A stretch of DNA of 24,835 nucleotides from SZUA-229 sp964531165 (GCA_964531165.1 CAZHEA010000046.1:1-24835), one strand, 5' to 3'; positions 7,487-17,250 are shown, numbered from the stretch's first letter. Notes: generated by a model not told the origin, from the sequence alone. Numbers and translations: made by a program.

Positions 7487-7653
7487 TTCAAAGCAATTAT
7501 GAATAACTTTCAGGCCGTCCTATTAGCTTCAGCTTGCCGTTGTTTTCGGCACCAGTATCCGGAAAAGTTCTGGTAGAGGTTGATTGCTTACATGTCTTAT
7601 CTATTGTCTTTATACCTACAGCTAATATATAAAAAATTAACGGAACATCAGCG

Positions 7654-9138
7654 ATGATTGAGATAAAAAAAATTCAGAAAAATCCATTTTATATGTTAGA
7701 AATTCTGTCACTGGTTTGTGGGGCATTATTACCATTAAGCTTCGCGCCGTATGATTATTTCTGGTTACAGTTTCCGGTTATCGCCTTTATCTTTTTTTCA
7801 TGCTGGCAACAAAAGCCTTCAATTGCCTTCAGGCGTGGCTACCTATTTGGTTTAGGCTGGTTTATACATGGCATTTACTGGCTATATTACAGCCTGCATT
7901 TCCATGGTGGTATGCCCGCACCGGTGGCGATAATAACTATTGTGTTGTTGTCAGCCTATATGGCGTTATTTCCAGCGCTGGCTTTTTACTTATCTAATCG
8001 ATTTATAAAAACTACAGCCTTTAAAATGCTGGTGCTGGTATATCCATTTAGCTGGATGTTGTTTGATTGGTTGCGAGGTTATTTTTTGACTGGTTTCCCA
8101 TGGGTACAAGTCGGCATAGCGCAAATAGATACCTATCTCGCAGGTTATGCTCCACTCATTGGTGGTCTGGGTGTCGGCCTAATGGTAACGATTGTTGCCG
8201 GTTTACTGGCAGTTAATATTGTTAACAGGCAATTGAAATTAACGTTGCCGATTATCGCAATAATTTATTTAGCAGGTTTTTTACTGGGGCTAATTAACTG
8301 GACAGAAGCAGTCGATGAGCCGATTACCGTGAGCATGATACAGGGCAATATTCCGCAGGCGGAAAAATGGAAGAAACAAAACTACCGGCCGACATTGCAA
8401 ATGTATCGTGAGCTCACGCAGAAGCACTGGGACAGTGATTTAATTATCTGGCCGGAAACAGCGGTTCCCGGATTTAAAAGCAGGGTTCCTTATTACCTGG
8501 AACAACTGGCCGCTGAGGCGAAGGCTACTAATACAGATGTTATGTTAGGGTTATTTACCCGTGATGTTGTTGCACAGCGTTATTATAATTCGATGATCAC
8601 ACTGGATGAGCAGATATATTTGAAGCGTCACCTGGTGCCGTTGGGAGAGTACTTTCCATTGCGGCCGTTGCTGGGTTTTTTTGCAAAGTGGGTGGATATA
8701 CCCATGTCTGATATTGATAATGGTGAAGATGTTCAGCCATTAATTACGGCAGCAGGTCAGAAAATTGGTCTGAGCATTTGCTTTGAAGATGCTTTTGACC
8801 GGAGCGTGCTACTGGATCTGCCAGAGGCGACATTACTGGTTAATGTAAGTAACGACGCATGGTTTGAAAACTCATCACAGCCCTGGCAGCACCATCAAAT
8901 TGCACGCATGCGTGCACTGGAAAGCGGGCGGGTTATGTTAAGGGTAACCAATACCGGTGTGTCATCTGTTATTGACCGAAATGGCGATGTATTGCAAATG
9001 GCTCCACAGTTTAAGCGACATGTTATTACCGCTGAAGTGCAGGCGTATAAAGGTGCTACACCTTATGTTTTGTGGGCTAACTATTTACTTATAATATCAG
9101 GCTTAGCTATCCTGATTTTTTTATATCGAAAAAATTAA
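7654..9138 (+). CDS. lnt: Apolipoprotein N-acyltransferase
   Basis: Integral inner-membrane enzyme that N-acylates the lipidated cysteine of lipoproteins, the last step before Lol sorting. The N-terminal ~215 residues form several transmembrane helices, and the periplasmic nitrilase-like domain (about 223-460) holds the catalytic triad: Glu268 (WPETAVPG), Lys324 (YLKRHLVPLGEYFP) and Cys376 (LSICFEDAF). A final helix (about 472-492) returns to the membrane. 494 residues is normal. It probably starts its own transcript after the gap behind corC, and continues into the DUF748 gene 14 bp downstream. Confidence 0.95.
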   Translation: MIEIKKIQKNPFYMLEILSLVCGALLPLSFAPYDYFWLQFPVIAFIFFSCWQQKPSIAFRRGYLFGLGWFIHGIYWLYYSLHFHGGMPAPVAIITIVLLSAYMALFPALAFYLSNRFIKTTAFKMLVLVYPFSWMLFDWLRGYFLTGFPWVQVGIAQIDTYLAGYAPLIGGLGVGLMVTIVAGLLAVNIVNRQLKLTLPIIAIIYLAGFLLGLINWTEAVDEPITVSMIQGNIPQAEKWKKQNYRPTLQMYRELTQKHWDSDLIIWPETAVPGFKSRVPYYLEQLAAEAKATNTDVMLGLFTRDVVAQRYYNSMITLDEQIYLKRHLVPLGEYFPLRPLLGFFAKWVDIPMSDIDNGEDVQPLITAAGQKIGLSICFEDAFDRSVLLDLPEATLLVNVSNDAWFENSSQPWQHHQIARMRALESGRVMLRVTNTGVSSVIDRNGDVLQMAPQFKRHVITAEVQAYKGATPYVLWANYLLIISGLAILIFLYRKN

Positions 9139-9152
9139 TGAGATGATTGAAC

Positions 9153-12083
9153 ATGAATATGTGGCAAAAATTTAGTGCATTAAATAAAACAGCAAAACGA
9201 TTAACTTATTCGGCGCTAGCTGTTGGTGTTTATGCGCTGTTCGGGTTTGTGCTGTTGCCGATGATTGTTCAGCCGCTAATTATTGAAACATTATCTGAAC
9301 AGCTGGATAGGCCGGTTACATTAAAGTCTATGAAAATAAACCCGTTTTCTTTGGCGGTAAAGTTTAATGCATTGTCCGTATCAGGCAAACACACTGAACA
9401 GTTGTTCGGGTTTGATAGCCTGATTGTTAACTTTAATGCACTGGGTTTATTTAAACAGGAAATTGCATTTGATGAGCTGAGTATTATCAGACCGGCAATG
9501 AAAGTCATCAAACTGGAATCAGCAGGGTTTAATTTTGATGATTTAATCACTAAGTTTTCAGGTGATAGCGGAGAATCAGAGCCGTCTGAGAAAGAAAGCT
9601 GGCCGGTTGCAGTAACTAAATTCAGGTATGTTGATGGTGCCGTGTATTTTGAAGACCGTAATAGAGCTGAAAAATTTGAGAGTCAGCTTGAGGATGTGAG
9701 TATTTCACTGGATGATTTTTCAACGCGTCCCGGTGATGGAAATTTGCACCGTATTAAAGCGCAAACATTACGCGGCACAACGATTGACTGGCAGGGTGAG
9801 TTTAGTCTGTCGCCATTAAAGTCAAAGGGCCATTTTGAACTGCTGGGTGATTTAATGGTGGTGTCCGAGTATTTTCAAAATCAGATGCGGGTGAAGATTG
9901 ATAGCGGAAACCTCAAGTTAAAAACCGATTATCAGTTTCAGCTATCTGAAAACACTTCCGAGTTTGTTATTGAAAATATGCTGGCATCAATCAGCGATCT
10001 TGATGTTCAGCGCAAGGATAATCATAAAGTTCTCGGCTGGAAGTTACTGAGTGTAGATGTGGCTGAGCTGAATTTGTTTAATCGAAAAGCCGATATTAAT
10101 GCCGTACTAACTGAAAATGTTTCGGTAAATATTGTCAGGGATAAGGATACCCGGATAGGCTTCGGGGATTTGTTTGTGCTGCAAAATATGAGTGCAGCAA
10201 GCCAGAGCGATGCGGCTGATGAGGTATCTCAGCCCTGGGATATCAGTATAGCGAAAATTGCAAATATGAATACCAGAGTGACCATTCTGGATGAGTCGGT
10301 TATGCCGGCGACGACTCATGATCTGAAATTCGCGTTGGTCGAAATTCTTAACCTTAAGCCGTTTACCGATGACGTGGCGGACATTGTGTTGTCACTTAAA
10401 TTAAATAATAAAGGTGTGATTGATATAAAGGGTAAGGTTAAGCCTGTTTTGAAACAGATTGAATTGAATATGCAGGCGCATTCAATCGCATTAAAGGGTT
10501 ATCAGTCCTATATTAATAAAACGATGCGTGCAGATATTTTAGATGGGCAGCTTGGGGCTGACCTGGATATCAGTATAGATGCATCAAAAACCACGCCTGA
10601 GCTGTTGGTTAAAGGTGAGGTTAATGTCTCGTCATTCAATATGCGCGATAAAAAATTAAAAGAAAAATTTCTGAGCTGGAATAAACTATCGATTGATGAT
10701 TTCTCCTTTGAGTATCCGCTGCAAAAATTTAAGGTGGCGGATATCACCTTGGATAAACCGTATTTACGTCTGGTTATTAATGATGGTGGAAATACCAATA
10801 TACAAAAGTTGATGATTGATGTAGCTGCTGATAAACCCCCGGTAGATAAGTCCTCAGTAAATAAACTTAGGTCAGATAATAAAAAAGCATTTCAGGCTGA
10901 GATAAAAAACATTCGAATTAATGATGCAAAGATGGATTTCTCGGACAGTTCGCTATCACCTAATTTCAAGGCGGGCATTTATAATCTTAAAGGCAATATT
11001 CGCGGATTATCTTCAAACTTGCAGAGTAAAGCCAGTGTCGATTTGAAAGGCAAGGTGGATAAGTATGCGCCGGTGACGATAAAGGGCGATATTAATCCGT
11101 TAATTAAAGACAAATTTACTGAAATTGAAATGCAGTTTAAAGGTATCGAGTTAACTACCTTCACGCCTTATAGCGGAAAGTTTGCCGGATATAAAATTGA
11201 TAAAGGAAAGTTAAGTCTCGATTTAAATTATAAATTATCGAAAAATATCCTGGTGGCAGAAAACCGGGTAATACTGGATCAGTTAACTCTCGGCGAGACA
11301 ACTGACAGTGAATCTGCCACCAGCTTACCGGTGAATTTTGCGTTGTCATTACTCAAAGACTCAAACGGGGTGATTGATTTTAATCTGCCGATTCGTGGCA
11401 ATATTAATGATCCGGATTTTCAGTATAGCAGTCTGATCTGGGGTGCGTTGGGCAACCTGATTGTCGGCATCGTGAGTTCACCGTTTAAGGCACTTGCCAA
11501 TCTCGCGGGGGCTGATGATGAAGGCCTGGACTATATTGTTTTTTCAGCTAACAGCGCCGAGCTTGCAGTAGCAGAGAAAAGCAAACTGGATATACTAGCT
11601 AAAGCATTGTTGCAGCGCCCCGAATTGCATCTGGAAATTCGGGGTGTGACTTCGTCGCTGGTTGATCATGATGAAATGGCATATTTAACCGTGCGTAAAA
11701 AACTAAAATTAAAACCGCTATCGTTATCGGTAAACATAAGTGCAGATGATAAGGATGAGATTGTTGACTATTACGAACAACTGACGCAGTTATCCGCAAA
11801 TGATCTATTACCGAAAAAACATACTTTAACGGCTAAACAACAGGCTCAGATGATTTTTGATAAGTCATTAATTGTGGTGCTGAATAAAACCGAAGTTACT
11901 CAGGCAGAGTACTTGTTGTTAGCGAAGCGGCGGGCTGACATTATTCAACAATATCTTATTGAAACCGGTAAGGTTGCATCAGCAAATATTTATCTTCTTG
12001 ACAGTAATTTGCACCTGTCTAATGAGCTTGAAGATGTGAAAAACTCGAAGTTGAAGCTGCCTTTGAGTTTAAAAGCCAAATAA
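9153..12083 (+). CDS. DUF748/AsmA-like envelope protein
   Basis: Large envelope protein of the DUF748 family, related to AsmA/TamB/YhdP-type proteins linked with lipid transport and outer-membrane assembly; the role here is not known. One N-terminal transmembrane helix (about 17-42) is followed by the AsmA-like opening (LDRPVTLKSMKINPFSLAVK), then long repetitive beta-rich sequence with DINPL/FKGIELTTFTPYSG segments typical of the family. Near the end (about 794-831) is an OmpA-like stretch, YIVFSANSAELAVAEKSKLD. ATG at 9153 is preferred (976 aa); a TTG six bases upstream is in frame. The protein ends one base into the next gene (TAATG), so the two are coupled. Being next to lnt supports an envelope-biogenesis role, as inference. 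Confidence 0.85.
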   Translation: MNMWQKFSALNKTAKRLTYSALAVGVYALFGFVLLPMIVQPLIIETLSEQLDRPVTLKSMKINPFSLAVKFNALSVSGKHTEQLFGFDSLIVNFNALGLFKQEIAFDELSIIRPAMKVIKLESAGFNFDDLITKFSGDSGESEPSEKESWPVAVTKFRYVDGAVYFEDRNRAEKFESQLEDVSISLDDFSTRPGDGNLHRIKAQTLRGTTIDWQGEFSLSPLKSKGHFELLGDLMVVSEYFQNQMRVKIDSGNLKLKTDYQFQLSENTSEFVIENMLASISDLDVQRKDNHKVLGWKLLSVDVAELNLFNRKADINAVLTENVSVNIVRDKDTRIGFGDLFVLQNMSAASQSDAADEVSQPWDISIAKIANMNTRVTILDESVMPATTHDLKFALVEILNLKPFTDDVADIVLSLKLNNKGVIDIKGKVKPVLKQIELNMQAHSIALKGYQSYINKTMRADILDGQLGADLDISIDASKTTPELLVKGEVNVSSFNMRDKKLKEKFLSWNKLSIDDFSFEYPLQKFKVADITLDKPYLRLVINDGGNTNIQKLMIDVAADKPPVDKSSVNKLRSDNKKAFQAEIKNIRINDAKMDFSDSSLSPNFKAGIYNLKGNIRGLSSNLQSKASVDLKGKVDKYAPVTIKGDINPLIKDKFTEIEMQFKGIELTTFTPYSGKFAGYKIDKGKLSLDLNYKLSKNILVAENRVILDQLTLGETTDSESATSLPVNFALSLLKDSNGVIDFNLPIRGNINDPDFQYSSLIWGALGNLIVGIVSSPFKALANLAGADDEGLDYIVFSANSAELAVAEKSKLDILAKALLQRPELHLEIRGVTSSLVDHDEMAYLTVRKKLKLKPLSLSVNISADDKDEIVDYYEQLTQLSANDLLPKKHTLTAKQQAQMIFDKSLIVVLNKTEVTQAEYLLLAKRRADIIQQYLIETGKVASANIYLLDSNLHLSNELEDVKNSKLKLPLSLKAK

Positions 12084-13075
12084 TGGATCCTTTATCTCAG
12101 GCCGTTTTAGGCGCCGGACTTTCGCAGTCATTTGCAGCAGACCGGTCAAAGCAATTAAGTGCTTTGCTGATTGGCGCATTGGCGGGTATGGCGCCTGATC
12201 TTGATGTGGTTATTCGTTCTTCCAGTGATCCCTTGTTGTTTCTGGAATTTCACCGGCAGTTCAGTCATTCGTTGATTTTTATTCCGTTCGGCGCATTGAT
12301 CTGTGCGCTGGTTTTTTATCCATTTGCAAAAGTGCAGCTTTCATTTAAGCAGGTTTATCTGTTTGCCTTTTTGGGGTTCGCGACACATGGGTTACTGGAT
12401 GCCTGTACATCTTATGGCACTCAATTGTTCTGGCCTTTTTCTAATCAACGAATAGGGTGGAATACCGTTTCAATCATTGATCCGTTTTTTACATTACCGG
12501 TTCTGGTCTTAATTTTAATGGCGGTTATTAAAAAACAGGTTTTATATGCACGCTTAAGTTTTATTTATGCAGTATTGTTCTTAAGTCTGGGGCTGGTGCA
12601 AAAAACTCGAGCGCAAGATATGTTGCAGTTAGTGGCGCAGCAAAGAGGACACGTGTTAGAACGGGTACATGTTAAGCCGAGCTTCGCTAACCGGCATGTC
12701 TGGAAAACATTGTATGAGTATGACGGTCGTTATTATGTTGATGCAGTTAGGTTATTATGGACTGCGGAGTTTATTGCGGGTATGTCGGTGCAAAAGTTAA
12801 ATGTTAAACGTGACTTTTTATGGCTGGAGCCGAGCAGTCAGCAGGCCAAAGATATAGAGCGTTTTCGCTGGTTTTCCAGTGATTTTTTAGCCCTCAGTGA
12901 AAATGATCCGAACTTTGTTATTGATGTGCGTTATTCGTTTTTACCTAATCGTATTGAGTCAATGTGGGGAATTATTCTGCATGAGAGCAAAGATCATTCA
13001 CAGCACGTTGACTATAAAATGCAAAGCCGCCCTGACAAGCAAACTGTAAAGCAGTTTATGGATATGATTTTTTAA
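12083..13075 (+). CDS. YdjM-type membrane-bound metal-dependent hydrolase
   Basis: Inner-membrane putative metal hydrolase of the YdjM family (LexA-regulated in E. coli). Metal-ligand candidates sit where the family has them: GMAPDLDV (Asp39, Asp41), HRQFSHS (His57, His62) and THGLLDACTSYGTQ (His102, Asp106), followed by IGWNTVSIIDPFFT. Hydrophobic segments near 63-80, 91-107, 133-150 and 155-172 suggest four membrane passes, with a soluble C-terminal half (about 180-330). The biochemical substrate is unknown. It overlaps the DUF748 gene upstream and its last 20 bp overlap the convergent giant PKD gene. No LexA box is visible nearby. Confidence 0.85.
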   Translation: MDPLSQAVLGAGLSQSFAADRSKQLSALLIGALAGMAPDLDVVIRSSSDPLLFLEFHRQFSHSLIFIPFGALICALVFYPFAKVQLSFKQVYLFAFLGFATHGLLDACTSYGTQLFWPFSNQRIGWNTVSIIDPFFTLPVLVLILMAVIKKQVLYARLSFIYAVLFLSLGLVQKTRAQDMLQLVAQQRGHVLERVHVKPSFANRHVWKTLYEYDGRYYVDAVRLLWTAEFIAGMSVQKLNVKRDFLWLEPSSQQAKDIERFRWFSSDFLALSENDPNFVIDVRYSFLPNRIESMWGIILHESKDHSQHVDYKMQSRPDKQTVKQFMDMIF

Positions 13076-16000
13076 TAACCCGGTGTTGGGTAACTGCTTT
13101 TTTACGCAGGTAAAATAATAGCCAAAATAATAAAATCGCTAGCGGGTTCATTGCGCCGCTTGCTCCCTGCTGGGTGTTTGTGGTGGCGATGTTTTTACCG
13201 ATGCCGGCATTATTTGAAATAATTTTTTGTGCAGGGTTCATGTCGCTGGGGCCGCCATCGGTAAGTAATATGATGACACTTTTCCGGTCAGCACTAAACT
13301 CGACTTCTTCGCTGGTTTCCGCCCAGCCGGTAATCGGATTGAAAACTAAGTTATCAAAGTCTCTGGCTGCAGATGTGTTTATCCAGCCAACGGTATTCAG
13401 GTACTGGTAATAATCAAAATCATTCTCAATGGCTTGCGGAAAATAATAAGTGACCAGTACTGTACCGGGTTCACTCAGGCTTATTTCGACGTCGACTAAT
13501 TCATAGGGAAAACTTAAAGGCCGGTTGTCATTATCAAGAATAATATTATTGTCCTGAGGTAATAAAATATTGATGGTGGCGGTGATGTTCGGGTTAACCG
13601 GTTTTATTGAAATTGCCATTGGTAAACCATTAAAGCTGGTAAAGGTAGTTGCGTCGTCAGGGAAGCCGGTAATGCCATTGTCATTAACCGTAATTTTTGT
13701 CACAGAACTTGTGCTTAAGCCGCTGTTATCGGTGGCGGTTAGTTCAAACTCCAGTACTTCGCCGCTGTTCTGTGCGGATACCGGCGGTGTCAGTAAATTC
13801 ACATTGGCCTGGTTGCTTATCAGTGGCAGTGCAATATCCGTAGTTGTAAGAATGCAGCTATCTGCACAGTTTATTTGCCGCCATTGCACATGGCTTAAGT
13901 CATTGTTTACGTCGCTGACAATACCGTGTAGTTCAATTACATTACCTTCCATAACGCTGGTATCTGCACCGCTGTCTACCAGCGGTGATAAATTATTTAA
14001 GCTTAGATTAACGCTAACGGTGTTTTCTATGCTGCCTTCATCGCCGGTTACGGTTAGCTCAATGCTAATGTTATTGCCCGCATCATTAGGTGCGATAAAT
14101 GTAAAACTGTTTAGTGTGTTGCTGCCGGGATTAATAATCGGCAACCCGGCGGTTTGGCTCCAGCGATAAGCTGTAATGGGTCCATCGACATCATTGGAAA
14201 AAGTAGCGTATAAAGTCACCTGCGTATTATTGCTGATGCTGGTTATCAGTGTGCCGGATGCATCGCTGATAAAGGCCACCGGTGGAGTGTCTACATCATT
14301 GATAACAATATTAACCGAGCTGCTGGATTGCACGGCGAAGTTATCGGTTACGGTTAACTGAAAGGTAATGTTATCGCCTGTATTGCTAACCAACGGGCTG
14401 GTAAATGTGGGGGTGATGCTACTGTCATTATCCAGTGTAATTGTGTTGGTGCCGGCGGTTTGCACCCACAGGTAACTGACAATTGTGCCATCGTCTGTAG
14501 ATGCACTGCCATTGAGTGTTACTAGTGTGTTTTCATTGATGCTTTGATTGGCGCCCGCATCTGCAATCGGGGCTAAGTTAGCTACCAGTACATCACGCAC
14601 AAAAATGCTGCTGATATCGGAGCTGCTGAAGCCGCTGTTATCTGTCGCGGTCAATCTAAAAATTTGTTCTGCGGTGGTGTTGCTGGCAACCGCAGGTGCA
14701 TTGAAGCTGGCGATTGCAGTGTTGGCATTGCTGATGGGGCCGGCAGCCGGACCGGATAACTGTTCCCACAAATAACTGACAATACTCCCATCTGCATCAA
14801 ATGAGGTGCTGCCATTAAGGCTGATGGCATCGCCTTCGGTGACGGTCTGGTCTGCACCGGCGGCAACAACCGGCGGATTGTTGAGGGCGAGGGATACGAT
14901 TATTGAATTTTGTGCGCTGCCCTCATCGCCGGTGACGGTGAGTTGAATATCAATCACACTGCCGGGGCTGTCAGGGGTGCTAAAACTGAAGCTGCTTTGA
15001 TTGTTGACTGCCGGGTTAATAATGCCGGGGCCATTGGTCTGGCTCCAGCTGTAAGCGCTAATCGGGCCATCCGCATCACTGGAAAAATTGCCGTATAGGG
15101 TGACACCATTATTATTAATAATAGTGTCAATCACATTACCAATGTTATCGGTGATGCTGGCAACCGGTGGGGTATCGACATCATTAACACTGATGTTTAA
15201 CGTGGTGCTGGCCTGCACGCCTAAGTCATCGGTTACCGTTAGTTTTAGCGTAATGGTGTCGCTACTGCCAGCGGCAACGAGGGTGGGGGCGATGAAACTG
15301 GTGTCGATGGCGGTGTTATCAAACAGTGTAATAGTGTTAGTGCCTGCGGTTTGCTCCCATAAATAGGCGACAATGGTACCGTCGTCAGTGGATGCTGTAG
15401 CACTAATATTGACTGTACTGCCTTCATTAACGACCTGGTCGGTGCCCGCATCTGCGATGGGTATGACATTGGTGATTAAAGCATCCTGAACAAATATGCT
15501 GCTTGTGCTGACATCGGTTAAGCCGTAGTTGTCGGTGACAGTCAGCTGAAAAATCAGTTCATTGGTGGTGTTAATCGGTACATTTGGGGCGTTAAAGCTT
15601 GCTGTGTCGGTATTTGCATTAATCAGCGTTGCGCTGGAGCCGGAGAGTTGCAGCCAGGCGTAATCGACAATAAGGCCGTCCGCGTCGGTGGATGCGGTGG
15701 CATCCAGAGTGACCGCATCGGTTTCATTAACCAGTTGATCGACACCGGTATTTGCTACCGGGGCCTGATTCTGCAGGGTAAAAGAGGTGGTGACCGATGA
15801 CTGCACGATACCTTCGTCACCGGTTACTGTCAGCTGAATATCGATGCTATTGGTGTTGTCATCCGGGGTGGTGAAGGTAAAACTGCTGGCATTGCTGACG
15901 CCGGGGTTAACAATAGGGCTGCCGGCAATCTGGCTCCAGCTGTATCCCATAATGGGGCCTTCCGGGTCGCTGGAAAAGTTACCGTACAGGGTGACAGTGA

Positions 16001-17195
16001 TGTTGTTGTTTAGCGTGCTGATGAGGGCTCCCGAAGTATCGCTAATAACTGCCGTGGGTGGAGTGTCAACGTCATTGACAGTGACATTGACGCTGGCGGT
16101 TGACTGGACGCCGAGGTCATCGGTAACTGTGACCTGAAAAATAAGTGTGTCGTTACTGGCATCTACCAGCGGAGCGGTAAAGGAGGGCGAGACACTGCTG
16201 GTGTCGCTTAAGGTGACGCTGTTGATACCGGCGGTTTGCTGCCATAAATAGGCCGCAATACTGCCATCGTCGGTTGAGCCGGAGGCGCTTAAAGTCACCA
16301 GTGTGTTCTCATTGATGCTCTGGTCAACGCCGGCATCTGCATTAGGGGCAATATTGGACACCAGGGCATCCTGTACAAATATGCTGAGGTTGGAGCTGTC
16401 GCTAAGCCCGTCGTTATCAGTCACGATGAGCTGAAAGACCAGCTCATCAGTGGTGTTGGCTGCGACCACAGGTGCAGACAAGCTGGCACTTACGGTATTT
16501 TCACCACTCAATATTGCGGTTGTGCCGGACAGTTGCTGCCACAAATAGCTATTAATCGTGCCATCCGTATCCGTTGATGCACCACCATCCAGACTGACAG
16601 CGTCGCCTTCGGTCACGGTTTGGTTATTACCAGCCTGAGCAGTCGGCGCCTGTTGAATCTGAATATTAAAGGTGGTGCAGGCCACACGGCCATCCAGAGT
16701 GCTGTGCTCCCCTGTAGGATTATCATCACCATCACCATTAACCGGCAGGGCGCAGGCGAACAGAGTGGTTGTGCCGGTAACGGCCGGGGCCTGCCAGTCA
16801 AATGTCCACTCAACATCAAAGCTGCTGCCGGTATCGGTAGCAAGTTTGCGACCACTTTGTACCAGCTCGCTGTTAATAATGGTGGTTTCGCCATTGGTGG
16901 ATATCAGTGTGCCGTTGGAAGATGAAATATTAAAGCCGCCATAGTTTGAGCTGGTCGCTCGAGGCGCGATGAGTTTGAATGTATACGTGCCGGTGGTGCC
17001 GGCAATGAGGGTTGTGTTGCCACTCATCAGCGTGCTACTGCTATTGGTAAAATTAGATACGGTGTGGCAATTATGGCAGGAGCTGGTGCCGGTTGCATTT
17101 TGTGAATATCCGGGAATACCGGTATTACTGGCGAGACTGGTCAGCGGAATTAATAGCAGTTGTAAAATCGCAACGTGTTTAAGCAGGTGATGCAT
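13056..17195 (-). CDS. Giant exported CxxCH/PKD-repeat surface protein
   Basis: 1379 residues. Order: signal peptide (1-23); an N-terminal choice-of-anchor-V-like domain (24-180) with CHNCH at 40-44, a c-type haem attachment motif; ten PKD/Ig-like modules (184-1172) with DxDG-SYLWQQLSG and LTVTD signatures; a choice-of-anchor-U-like domain (1177-1340) with VIILLTDGG at 1307-1315; and a C-terminal GASGAMNPLAILLFWLLFYL helix plus RKK, like GlyGly-CTERM sorting tails. Modules repeat as A-B-C triplets with a ~295-residue period. Thirteen residues follow the basic cluster, and the stop lies inside the convergent gene. Probably a long surface stalk or adhesin; whether haem is bound is not known. 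No strong ribosome site is visible (GAGA about 10 nt upstream). It is 154 bp downstream of the TonB receptor gene and may share its transcript. Confidence 0.85.
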   Translation of the reverse strand: MHHLLKHVAILQLLLIPLTSLASNTGIPGYSQNATGTSSCHNCHTVSNFTNSSSTLMSGNTTLIAGTTGTYTFKLIAPRATSSNYGGFNISSSNGTLISTNGETTIINSELVQSGRKLATDTGSSFDVEWTFDWQAPAVTGTTTLFACALPVNGDGDDNPTGEHSTLDGRVACTTFNIQIQQAPTAQAGNNQTVTEGDAVSLDGGASTDTDGTINSYLWQQLSGTTAILSGENTVSASLSAPVVAANTTDELVFQLIVTDNDGLSDSSNLSIFVQDALVSNIAPNADAGVDQSINENTLVTLSASGSTDDGSIAAYLWQQTAGINSVTLSDTSSVSPSFTAPLVDASNDTLIFQVTVTDDLGVQSTASVNVTVNDVDTPPTAVISDTSGALISTLNNNITVTLYGNFSSDPEGPIMGYSWSQIAGSPIVNPGVSNASSFTFTTPDDNTNSIDIQLTVTGDEGIVQSSVTTSFTLQNQAPVANTGVDQLVNETDAVTLDATASTDADGLIVDYAWLQLSGSSATLINANTDTASFNAPNVPINTTNELIFQLTVTDNYGLTDVSTSSIFVQDALITNVIPIADAGTDQVVNEGSTVNISATASTDDGTIVAYLWEQTAGTNTITLFDNTAIDTSFIAPTLVAAGSSDTITLKLTVTDDLGVQASTTLNISVNDVDTPPVASITDNIGNVIDTIINNNGVTLYGNFSSDADGPISAYSWSQTNGPGIINPAVNNQSSFSFSTPDSPGSVIDIQLTVTGDEGSAQNSIIVSLALNNPPVVAAGADQTVTEGDAISLNGSTSFDADGSIVSYLWEQLSGPAAGPISNANTAIASFNAPAVASNTTAEQIFRLTATDNSGFSSSDISSIFVRDVLVANLAPIADAGANQSINENTLVTLNGSASTDDGTIVSYLWVQTAGTNTITLDNDSSITPTFTSPLVSNTGDNITFQLTVTDNFAVQSSSSVNIVINDVDTPPVAFISDASGTLITSISNNTQVTLYATFSNDVDGPITAYRWSQTAGLPIINPGSNTLNSFTFIAPNDAGNNISIELTVTGDEGSIENTVSVNLSLNNLSPLVDSGADTSVMEGNVIELHGIVSDVNNDLSHVQWRQINCADSCILTTTDIALPLISNQANVNLLTPPVSAQNSGEVLEFELTATDNSGLSTSSVTKITVNDNGITGFPDDATTFTSFNGLPMAISIKPVNPNITATINILLPQDNNIILDNDNRPLSFPYELVDVEISLSEPGTVLVTYYFPQAIENDFDYYQYLNTVGWINTSAARDFDNLVFNPITGWAETSEEVEFSADRKSVIILLTDGGPSDMNPAQKIISNNAGIGKNIATTNTQQGASGAMNPLAILLFWLLFYLRKKAVTQHRVIKKSYP
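13680..16646 (-). repeat. Coding super-repeat, ~885 bp period, 3.3 copies
   Basis: Residues 184-1172 of the giant protein fall into copies starting at 184, 478, 774 and 1070 (294-296 residues apart). Each complete copy has three different PKD-like modules: A (begins like AQAGNNQTVTEGD), B (ADAGVDQSINENT, DDGSIAAYLWQQTAG) and C (DVDTPPTAVISDTSG, GNFSSDPEGPIMGYSW). The fourth copy has only a diverged A with extra cysteines (residues 1110 and 1114). Related DNA has diverged, so the duplications are not recent. Confidence 0.85.
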
Positions 17196-17250
17196 CTAAT
17201 TATGTCTCTATAAACCTGTATTGAAATGGTTTGTCGTTGAGTCATTTTTT

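Noticed and set aside
13075..13110. Possible terminator between the convergent YdjM-type and PKD genes (ACCC/GGGT stem then a T run).
   Set aside because: Only a 4-bp stem, inside coding sequence; too weak to call.
13174..17190. Many plus-strand open frames opposite the PKD gene.
   Set aside because: They recur with the protein repeat period and are hydrophobic artefacts of the Thr/Ser/Val/Asn-rich coding strand.
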